Assembly (NCBI GenBank): GCA_020698575.1
Contig: CM036243.1
Coordinates: 29,309,403 to 29,373,402 of the forward strand
DNA length: 64,000 bases
Origin: Bostrychus sinensis
Lineage: Eukaryota; Chordata; Actinopteri; Gobiiformes; Eleotridae
Direction of reading: 5' to 3'
Below, piece by piece: positions 53,746 to 62,876 of the stretch. Position 1 is the first letter of the stretch. Each line of letters opens with the position of its first letter. Below the pieces are notes generated by a model. That model did no database searches. It saw nothing but the letters and a program-made list of their open reading frames with translations, and was not told where the DNA came from. The translations under genes and the position numbers were made by a program.

Positions 53746-56700
53746 GTGTGCAGTGTGCTGCTTATGCTCTTTGTTTCCCTGGTTTGTTACTCCACCTGTG
53801 ATTGTTCCGCCCATAAAAAAATGAAAATCAAACCATGTAATACCAGACTTCTTTAGATAGAATAAGAAAAGCATTAGTCTGGCTGGCCAGGCTGCAGAAA
53901 TCCTGGAGTCCAGAGTTTTGGTATTGTATTAATGTACACACTTGTCAATTTTTGGGAAGTAAAGTGAAACGTTGTTGTTTGTTGGAAGATGTGTTTTGGT
54001 CTTTTAAAACATTTGTTATTGATTCTGTCTGCTTCTCGAAACTGAGAGTAGGGAGACAATTACCCACTGTAGAAAATTAAGTACATTTTACAGACTATTT
54101 ATTTATTTATGTATTAATTTATTTTTAGGTGGTTACGCAGTGGTGTTTACCTCTGCAACATGGAGCTCTGTGTGGGCACTTTACACACAATACAGGCAGG
54201 TGAAATATAGATCGTATAATTCATGCACTTAGTTGTCCTTTTTGAGCAGAATACACCTCCTTTTTTGGTTACAGGTAAAATTAATTCAATATTTCTTATC
54301 TACTTCATATTAAAAGGTCATTGATCTAGTTTCTCAGTAGTGAGAATACAGATACATCAAAAGGAGACAGATTATTTTTCTCTCAGAGTTAAGTATTAAC
54401 ATTTGTGCATTTTACAGGATTTCTTGTACTCTAAGATTCTACAAAGGCTGCATTTGAAAAATAAAAAGCTGGAGACTTTCCAAAATTACCTTTTAAGCCT
54501 GGCCAAGTGGTAAGTATTTAACACTTAAAAAGATCAATCTCCAGTTTTTACGGCCTTATTGCTGGGGTTAAATGGGATTTCCTTTAGGGTTATGAGCCTG
54601 TACTGTAGCGGTTCCAACAGGGCAAATGCTGACTCAACAAAATGTCTGGACACTAAAATACTTGGATTTAATAAGGTTGGAGCCTCTGCACATGTGGTCA
54701 CCATATAGTACATTAAAAAAATCCTAACGACGTCTGTTGTTTGAAAACCATACAGTAATTGTTGCCACGATGGCTCAATATGGATCATTATTTACATTTG
54801 CAGATTCAATCCTGATTTTACTATAGGTGTATGGTATAAATCAGGTTAGTACAGGTCGGTTTTGACAGCCAAAAACTGGAGCAACAGTGTATCTAACACA
54901 AAAATCCCACTTTTGTAACCCTTTAGCCTTTGGTTGGTTGGTTTGGTGGTCAACTTTCCAAACGGCAGAGTTAGACAAACGAAAATCCTTACCTGAGGGA
55001 CAAAAATTAATATAACCATGTTTTTTTAATCATACATCCGTTCTTGCGGTTATCAAACATATTTCAAAAAAATGAAGAATGAAACAAAGCAATGGTCAGT
55101 GTTAGTTAACTAATGCCAGAGTGCTTGCAAATGTTTGTGTTTATTTCTGAAAATAAAAATGATTGGAGATTTCATTTTAAGCATCAAGTTAATTAAAACA
55201 AATGTGTTTTTCTGTGGTTTTGGTAAAACTAAAAGAACTAGAATTATCAGCAGAATGATTTAAAGAGTTGTACAAATATTTTTTTAATTTAAAAAATGTA
55301 CAGAGTTTAGACAATATGCACTTGGAACTCATTTGGATGTTTAAGTGTAGTAGCTTGGTGTATATTTTTTTGTGTTATTGTGTTATGTTGTATGATTGAT
55401 TACTGATGGTGTAGGCAGCAAAAAAGCAATGGGTAAGGCCATTTAAGATTTTTTTTCTTTTAAGAGCAGGAAAAAAAGTTACATTCGTCCCACTGCTCCT
55501 TTCCAATCATGAAATTGTATTGCTTATGAAATCGTGTAAAATATTAATTGTATTATTGCGCATTTTCATGAAAGGAACAAATAAATGAATGAAATAAAAT
55601 GGTAACATGCTAACTGTTGATAACGTTTAGGCTTTCTTCTTTACTTTCCTCTTTCCTTTTGTGACTAAATTATTTCATGAAAGAATTTGTTTCCTTTGTC
55701 AGGCTTGTTGGCGCCTGTGTCTTTGTCACTACGTTCGCAAATGTGAAATTTTGTAAGCTTACTTTTCGACATGTGGTAACTGGGAAAGGCATAATGGAAC
55801 CAGTAACTACTTCTGTTTTTGTGTGAAAAAGGTCTATTGTGCGTTGTACATCCCTTGCTAATATAGGTATTGTGTTGTTTATTGCAATGATATACGTACA
55901 GCCCCTTGCACCACTACAACAACTTTTTTGTTTTATTTCTTCATGTGAATTAAAGGCAATACCACTATAGACACACACACAAGTTTGCTCTAAATACAAT
56001 TAATATACCATGCAGAAACATATCTTGAGAGGCACTTGTTCTATTCCTTTGTATTTGTACTTGATTTGATGCTGCTCTCTGGCACACAGCGTTCTCCAGA
56101 CATGTGCCTTTTCAGAGGTTACTGTATGTCAACTGAACTATACAACCCACTGGAAATGTAATGTAATGTTCTTAACTTAAACAGTATGCAACTTTCACAC
56201 AATATTCATTTACATGCATCTATATGTTTTATTATTAATGTGCAAACACGTAGCAAGCTTGATGCAATGCTAACTATATCACTGTTTTGAAAATAAATCT
56301 CACCTAATCCTGACCTGAATTTGCAGCACATTTAAGCTCTCCTTTGCCATCGGTCCTCGTGTGTCTGCTCCGAAACTCAATTTCACAAAAGTATGAGATA
56401 TTGATTGCACACAGATGCAGTCATGTCTGAGGCGTTACATTAAGACCTGGTTAATCTCAGGCCTGGAGAAAGTATGTGGCAGCTTTAAACCATAAATCTA
56501 CATCTCTCTGCACCTGCTCTGTGTGTGCGCATGCGTACGTGCGTGTGTGTGCGTGTGCATGTTTACTGGAGGCAGCTGGGTGTAAACACCTCCTGAAAGG
56601 CAGGAGCGAATCAAGCATCCACTGTATTCTCCATGTGACCTAAATTTTGTTGCAGATCACTTGAATCACAAACAAACCAAAAACAGTTGTCAGGTTAGCA

Positions 56701-56940
56701 TGGGACCTTTCTGACTATTAAAGGTCATGTGTAAAGTAGCATCCCATCACAAAAGACAGGAATCATTGTGTGTTTATTGTTAATATCCAAGTAATTGGTT
56801 TTGTCATTGTCTCTAGATTATGAAATATATATTTGAGCATATATTTATCATTATGGCTTTTTGCATATACAAGAAAAGTTACACTTAAGTTTACCAGACT
56901 GTCCAACCCACTGTCTATACAGTATCTGTGCTTTCATAAT
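53746..56940. other. Long unassigned segment
   Basis: This is the longest stretch without a recognised repeat. It is AT-rich. The block 56,320-56,530 is repeat-free and CpG-containing (TGCCATCGGTCCTCGTGTG, CTGAGGCGTTACATTAAGAC) and could be conserved. A minus-strand frame of 109 codons (55,670-55,999) has an even composition and no low complexity, but no family that I know. An alternating GTGTGTGCGC run lies near 56,520-56,560. Confidence 0.35.
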
Positions 56941-57412
56941 CAGAGGTGGCAAAAGTACTAGCATTCTGTACTTAAGTAGAAGTACAGATATGTGTGTAAA
57001 AAAAACTCTGATAAAAGTAGAAGTACTGACTCAGCAGTTTTACCAAAGTAAAAATATAAAAGCACTTTTTTTTTTTTTTTTTACCACCAGTGAAGCACAT
57101 TGCCATTAAATCTGCAACACTGGTTGTGGGCAGTACAGTAGTACTGCAGTCTTGAAGTGCTTTAGGACAAAAACAAGTGAGGGTCCTTTGGGAGAATGTA
57201 CTGAGCGCCTGGAGAAGTACTGGTATGTACTAAAGGTGACGTTTTAGAGCAGTAAAAAGTAACAAGCCTGTTCTGACAAAGTACAGATATTTGTGCTCAA
57301 ATGTAAAGAGTGTCAGAAAAATAATTGTTCAAGTAATGTAGAGATACTTAAAAAATTAACTTAAGTACAGTAACAAAGTACAAATATCCTACTTTGTTAC
57401 TTCCCATCTCTG
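56941..57412. mobile_element. hAT MITE with decayed 8-bp target duplication
   Basis: The ends are CAGAGGTGGCAAAAGTACTA and, inverted, CAGAGATGGGAAGTAACAAA. The flanks TTCATAAT and TTCCTAAC agree at 6 of 8 positions. Subterminal GTACTTAAGTAGAAGTACAG and ACTTAAGTACAGTAAC words pair as inverted repeats. A T tract lies at 57,067-57,082. No coding. Confidence 0.82.
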
Positions 57413-58235
57413 TTCCTAACAACATGCTGTACTGAGTACTGCTTTTGGGAAGATGCAGTGTGTATTTTCAAACATTTACACTATATATTTTTAACAAGTA
57501 CATTTTCCTACCATGCTTGTACAATACTATATAGCAACAAATATACAGACATCCTAAATTTCATTAAATCTGGTAATGGACAGCCTAACACCTGCAGCCA
57601 CAAAATCTCAAACCAGATCCCAAATCAGAGGGTCCTGGGTTTGATTCTGGTATGGGAACAGTAGTAGTAGATTTTGCTGTAAAACAATAATAAAACTTTT
57701 TTTTAAAAGCTGAACTTAATAACATTTCTCTTTTTTCTGCCATTTAGGTGCTCTGCTTTGATGAAAATAAAGACATAAATCCATCTCTAGTTTGCTGTTT
57801 TGCTAACCGCGATGTGCCACTTTCTCATGAGGCTTCTGTGACACAGGGTCGGTGACGCTCATACTGGTAATTGTTGTTTTTGGCCCAGAAGCACCAGGGG
57901 GAGATGCCGTACGCTTTATTCACCCCACAACACCTCATTTAGCCATCAGACTCACTCCTAAACTGTTTATTTAAGGTTAAAAAAAAAAAAAAAAGCTAAT
58001 GAATTCCGCATTAAAATACTTTCTTCATAACTGCACTTCACACTCAATACTTCTGTTTAAATCAAGTAACAATTTTGTTGAGTACTGCATTAGTATGAAT
58101 TAACAGCACTTTTACTTGAGTACAGGTTTGAATACTTCTTCCATCTCTGGCCATTGAGAGTACACTGGGACACTTTTATTAACTCTCAGACATTTATAGT
58201 CACTTTAATTGTATATTAAACAATGCTTTTCTTTG
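57413..58235. other. Unassigned sequence with a SINE-like head and a hAT right end
   Basis: At 57,610-57,655 GGGTCCTGGGTTTGATTCTG resembles a box B region. At 58,090-58,150 TTTTACTTGAGTACAGG then CTTCCATCTCTGG resembles a hAT right end without a left partner. An A tract lies at 57,979-57,994. Confidence 0.35.
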
Positions 58236-58490
58236 GGTATTCACACTAGGGGGCACTAGAGGTGACTAGAGCCTATCCCAGCAACTAGGAGCCTTAGGTG
58301 GGGTACATCCTGGATAATGTCCTGTTGGTTGACACAGAGACTTTCACTGACAGACAACCATTCACTCTCACAGTTCATTCAGAGCAATTTAGTTTCACCA
58401 TTTCCTCCTAACACATGCTCAACAGTAGGAGGAAGCCGCAGAGAACCCCCAGTAACACAGAGGGGACATGAAACAGCCCCCCCTCCCCGA
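58236..58490 (-). repeat. Retroposon 3' region, antisense
   Basis: AGAGCCTATCCCAGCAACTA, GGTGGGGTACATCCTGGATA, GACAGACAACCATTCACTC, GAGGAAGCCGCAGAGAACCC and GGGGACATGAAAC keep the full order of the ubiquitous tail and body also seen at 29,046 and 33,121. It is the longest copy of this part in the window. Confidence 0.72.
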
Positions 58491-59151
58491 ACACTGCGCT
58501 ACTGTGACATTCAAGTCATTTCACTGATGAATATTTATGCACTTTCAATTTTAACTTCTCCCCTAACCCATAATAATAAAGCATAATTCACAATATTCAA
58601 ACAGCAGCAATAATTGTGCTGCCTACGTACTCATTATCTAACTGCTCATAGGCTCATGTTTTAAGTGTGAAAATGTATTCAAATTGCCGGCGCTGCACAA
58701 GACAGCGAGAAGCCTTTATCGAGCGCTGCTGCCTCCCCACCGCGCTGTGCCTGCCTTTCAACATGGAGATGATATAGGCCATAATCTATCACACAGCATA
58801 CTAACCACTCTCCGCCAGCAGAGTTGAAGAGGTGAACTATTTTCCCCCAAAGGGATCTTTTCAGAGGGCTTTAATATGGATGAAAACATTCATCTTTTTT
58901 TGTGTTGCATGAGGATATTGAGGATATCGATTTGGTGGAACTGAATGGACCGTCATACTGAGGATGTCCTCTGGAGCGCTGCATTTTGGAGCTGATTTAG
59001 CTGCAACTGAGGCTGCAATTCTTCCCATTTTTTTGTGTTGTGTAACTGTTCTTGAAATGTGGATTAATAAAATGTACAGTGATTGCTTTGAGGATAAATG
59101 TATTGAACATGATTGCATTATAATATTTAGTTTCAACAAGGATTAAAGGAA
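58491..59151. other. Unassigned sequence with a candidate conserved block
   Basis: The block 58,600-58,860 is repeat-free and CpG-containing (AAATTGCCGGCGCTGCAC, ATCGAGCGCTGCTGCC). No exon is convincing. Confidence 0.3.
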
Positions 59152-59292
59152 AAGTACAAGACAGTGGTGAGACCAGTGATGTGGGATGGTGTAGAGACAG
59201 TGGCTCAGAGGAAAAGACAGGAGGCAGAACTGAAGATGTTGGAGATCTCTTTGGGAGGAACAAGGATGGATAGGATTTGCCTAGAAAATCCA
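59152..59292 (+). pseudogene. RTE-type LINE ORF2 relic (region after the reverse transcriptase core)
   Basis: The frame from 59,152 has no stop for 47 codons and reads KYKTVVRPVMWDGVETVAQR, then KRQEAELKMLEISLGGTRMD. The pattern V-V-R-P-x-M, then G-x-E, then K-R-Q-E-x-x-L, then M-L, then G-x-T-R-x-D-R-I is the well known segment of RTE-clade proteins just upstream of the W-F-G-H motif. The sequence ends abruptly after RICLEN. It has no start or upstream domains. Confidence 0.82.
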
Positions 59293-60551
59293 GACTGATA
59301 TGTCTCTGTATTATTACACAGAGAAATATCAGTCTGGTCACCACGCCGTCCGCTGTGGTTGGATTCAAATCCCAGCCCTACCGTGCATTTTGATTAATTT
59401 ATTTAAGTCACTTGATCTTTGCGAGCAGCGTCACTCGTGTGCGTCGTCAGGAAGCGTGGATCTTGGTGGAAGTCTCCTCAACAACAACAATCAAGATGCG
59501 CACCGAGGAGCCGAGAGTTTGTTTCATTCAGCGGCAAATTCTGTTTTAAATGACCAAAAACATATTGAGTCATTAAAACCACAGCAGCTTACAGCACTAA
59601 AAGCCTTTATTTAAAAAAAAGATGTTTTCGCGTTGCTCACTTTCTTGACGCTTTTTTTAACAGTCACATCCGCTATTTTCTGATTGGCTAACTCCGCTGT
59701 CAGTTTACTCGGATTTGCTCCGCCCTAGAAATCAAATTGATTCAATGGCGACCAGACTCATCCTCTGGTACAGCGGTGAGGCTGGAATTCCCAGGAAAGG
59801 ATAGGATTGGGAAAGAGTACATCTGTAGAACAGCTCATGTTTTGGAGATTAAATCAGAGAGGTCAGATTAACCCTCATCCTACCTCCCTGTTTTACAAAC
59901 ATAGATTACAGAGTGGGGTCACTTCATACCCCACAGATAAAAACCTGTAAAAACAAACAAAACAACCCAATACTGAGATTTTTTTTCTCTTTATTTATCA
60001 TTAATGATGTGTTAACAAGTGTCATTTCAAGCAAAACAATTTTGTTTGTAAATTATTATTTTGATAAATTTGCATATAATTTGCATATTTAGACACCCAA
60101 AATTATATACTTTCTTTAATAAAAAGTGCATGTTTTATGTCATGAACAATCCACAATAACACCAAGCTCCTTCACCACTCTTTATTCTGATGTAATTTAG
60201 CTAAAAAATGTTTTCAAAGAAACTTTATATTTGACAAATTTTATGGTTATAAGTGGGTGGGACCATTTTCTCTAATATAAAATAATCCCAATATATTCAC
60301 CAATTATCATGTAAAGTTGAACTTCTTAAAACAGGAATTTGTCTTTTATTACAATTTGAATAAATCATTTGCTTTAAGTATGAATTTTAGATAAATAACG
60401 GGGCTGAACCAGAAGAATATTGTTTTATCAGCCTCAGTCCCTGAGCCCATTCGTAGGCCTGAAAAGTGAGGGTTACATTCTGCTGTTATTGTCCTGGAGC
60501 TGAAACTCTGGACTTTCTCTCATCTGAAATGCTGCAGACAGTTTGTCTGAA
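59293..60551. other. Unassigned sequence
   Basis: The part at 59,340-59,770 is CpG-richer, with GATTCAAATCCCAGC near 59,360 that resembles a box B. The rest is AT-rich. No gene or named transposon. Confidence 0.3.
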
Positions 60552-60994
60552 CACTGCAAATTTTCAATATTTACATTAGATAAAATTACTTGACTTCAGA
60601 TTATTAGTCTTGATTTAAGCAAAAAATAACTAGGTTAGATTTATTTAGTTATTAAGTAACTTATTACTAGATTATTTACCTTGTTTCAAAGTACTTTTTT
60701 TTTCGTTTCAAGCTATTTTTACTTATTTCAAGCAAATTCATCTGTCAATGGGTTAAGATAATTTTGCTTGAAATAAGTAAAAAAATCTTACCCCATGGAC
60801 AGATAATTTTGCTTGAAATAAGTAAAAAAATAGCTTGAAACAGGGAAAAAAATACTTTAAAACAAGACAAATAATCTAGTAATAAGTTACCTAATAACTA
60901 AATAAATCTAACCTAGTTATTTCTTGCTTAAATCAGGATTGATAATCTAAATTCAAGCAATTTTATCTAATGTAGATAGCAATTTTTTGCAGTG
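60552..60994. mobile_element. CACTG-ended foldback MITE, nearly full palindrome
   Basis: The ends are CACTGCAAA and TTTGCAGTG with AA on both flanks, a two-base duplication. The left half from 60,552 matches the reverse complement of the right half to about 60,770 at roughly 85-90 percent, with words such as CATTAGATAAAATT, AACTAGGTTAGATTTATT, AGTAACTTATTACTAGATTA and TTACTTATTTCAAGC in both. There is almost no loop. No coding. It shares only the CACTG-type end with the MITE at 17,398. Confidence 0.88.
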
Positions 60995-61312
60995 AACAGA
61001 CTGCATGTGTGGGCCACTCTAATAGTATGGTTCTTGAGGCCAGGACTGTCCAGTCTGCGTATGACCAAAGCAAGGCCTGGGTGACTTTTTTTACTTTAAA
61101 GAATAGTTTTAAGCCTCACTCAGAGCCCAGAGTGAGGGCCGTTTTGTGACCACGGGATGTTGTGTGTGGACAGTGTGCTCCTGAGGGCCTCAGTAAACCT
61201 GGACAAACAGTCAGTGAGGCCCTGACCTCCGTCTAGTGTGTGTCGCTAGAGGGAAAACATAAAAAATACATAGGCTAAAATAGTTACTTTTGACTGGGGT
61301 CATTGGTGACCC
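60995..61312. other. Unassigned sequence
   Basis: Nothing is recognised. Confidence 0.35.
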
Positions 61313-61588
61313 CAGGGGCGGACTGGCCATCTGTGCATTCTGGAGGACCACAGAACGGCCGGTCGCTGAGACGGCCGGTGGGCCGTTTACATAGACTCCA
61401 TAAACACATACACAACCAGACCAGAGAGGGCGCAGCCGCGCAGATGCGCAACAGCAGAGTAGAAGAAGAAAGCAGAACAGCTGCAGCCACTCAATGCAGC
61501 CAGGCACTCGAACAAGTCCGCAAGTCCGCAAGTCCGCCGACAGGCGGCCGTGGTGGCGCGTGAGCAGAGGCTGCCGTGCGTTTACGTC

Positions 61589-61865
61589 ATGGATAAAAAA
61601 CGGTTAATAAAACGAAAGGAGAAGGGCGGAGCAGAGAAAGTCAGGGAAAAGAAGCTCAAGTCGCTTGCATGTGAGGCGTTCAAGTGTAAAAATATAACAG
61701 AACTGTTTGACAGCAGCAGTGCTACAGCCACATCCACCAGTACAGCACAACATGAGGATGAAGAGGCTGAGAGTGCGGTGGTGGGGGCCCAGCGCTGCTC
61801 AGGCTCAGGGACCCACAGAACCAGATGAAGTTTTATCTCAGTTAGAGCCGTGTACAGAGCAAGTG
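61589..61865 (+). pseudogene. hAT transposase first exon, frameshifted
   Basis: ATG at 61,589 opens a very basic N-terminus (MDKKRLIKRKEKGGAEKVRE) followed by LKSLACEAFKCKNITELF and a Ser/Thr-rich then acidic stretch. Fish hAT and related transposases of the zf-MYM1-like group start this way. The frame stops at 61,826-61,828. A +1 frame from about 61,800 reads GPTEPDEVLSQLEPCTEQ and runs into GTGAGT at 61,866, a consensus splice donor. The simplest reading is one exon with a single frameshift near 61,780-61,800. The BED finger, dimerisation domain and catalytic core are absent. Confidence 0.6.
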
Positions 61866-62052
61866 GTGAGTATAGCTTACTGTATGAAACACAGGGCTTT
61901 CATAGCTATTTAGGCTACGACATATTTATTCCACTTCCTATACATAGCTCTAAAACACTATCATAACAGTAACAATATGAATAATAAGAATAATATTATA
62001 TCTAATATGGCTGTGAAGACTCATTCATCCAGGCTGATTCCATTGCAATCAT

Positions 62053-62196
62053 AGGTTTAAAAGCTGTCATCTGGACTTGGTTTTAAAGAGAGCTCTCTTA
62101 CAGCCAAATCAAATTTCAGAATTGAGAAAGCCTCTTGGATAAAAGGTGAAACATCTTCAACTTTAAAACCAAGTTCAGATGACAGCTTTTAAACCT
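62053..62196. mobile_element. Penelope-type terminal sequence in inverted arrangement, nested in the hAT element
   Basis: AGGTTTAAAAGCTGTCATCT then GGACTTGGTTTTAAAG is repeated inverted at 62,161-62,196 with one or two changes. Between them GAAAGCCTCTTGGATAAAAG and GTGAAACATCTTCAAC match the 3' UTR end of the Penelope-like relic at 40.5 kb. Penelope-like elements are known to carry such repeats in direct or inverted orientation. ATTGCAA lies on both sides and may be part of the repeat or a duplication. Confidence 0.65.
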
Positions 62197-62284
62197 ACTA
62201 TTGCAACTATATCTAATGTGAATTAAATCCAGCGATGTTCCCAAGCCCTCCAATAATAAGTCATAGTGTAATCCAGGACTAAAC

Positions 62285-62520
62285 TATATCTAAAACATGA
62301 CACAACCAGGTCTAACCAAGACTAAACCCTAACTAAAATAGGTATACGCTGTCCAAAACTATAGCTAAACCAGGTTTAAACTAGGTCTAAACAGGGACAA
62401 AACCAGGTCTTAATCAGGTCTGTGCCAGGATCAAATCAGATTAAAATCTGGGACTAAACCTGTACAAAACCAGGTCTAAACCAGGACCTAATCAGGTCTA
62501 AACCCTACTGATGTCCCTGT
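62285..62520 (-). repeat. Degenerate tandem array of CCAGGTCTAAA-type units
   Basis: Words such as CAGGTCTAAACCAGGAC and CCAGGTTTAAACTAGG recur with 10-22 base spacing. The reverse complement of the same unit fills the hAT element at 43,670-44,109. The two host elements have different ends. Confidence 0.75.
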
Positions 62521-62876
62521 ATGAATCTAAAGGTAAGCTTTGGTAGGAAAAGGGATGAAGTAGATTACATATTGACCTCTCTGACATTTATACAACCCTA
62601 CATTTTATATTGTTTACCCAGGTTGAGACCCATAAACAATTTCCTAAAGTCTTGAAATTATATTTTTTTAATTAATACAATCACAAACGACTTTAGAAGA
62701 TCTAAAGATTTTTGATTTTTAGTTTACTATCATAAACAACTTCTAATTGAAATTGTGCTTTTTGCTTTATACAATCCAAGACAACTTTGTAAAGTTTTTT
62801 TTTTTTTTTTTGGGGGGGGGGGGGCTGGGCCGACTCCAGGGCTGTTTTACAGTCCCAGTCCGCCCCTGGGTGACCC

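Larger units (their letters stand above)
61313..62868 (+). mobile_element. hAT element, 1.56 kb, with perfect 8-bp target duplication
   Basis: Both ends carry the inverted repeat CAGGGGCGGACTGG. The flanks are GGTGACCC at 61,305-61,312 and 62,869-62,876, a perfect 8-bp match. The first 550 bases are GC-rich and hold a transposase-like first exon; the rest is AT-rich. A Penelope-derived inverted repeat (62,053-62,196) and a tandem CCAGGTCTAAA array (62,285-62,520) lie inside. A T17-G13 run lies next to the right end. An autonomous element would need about 2 kb more coding sequence, so this one is non-autonomous. Confidence 0.95.

Noticed and set aside
55670..55999. 109-codon minus-strand frame with even composition
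   Set aside because: I looked for signs of a conserved domain, start context or splice sites and saw none. A frame of this length is expected by chance in 64 kb.
61211..61531. 106-codon minus-strand frame with a hydrophobic stretch
   Set aside because: It lies antisense to the hAT element, across its left end, so it is a shadow of transposon DNA.
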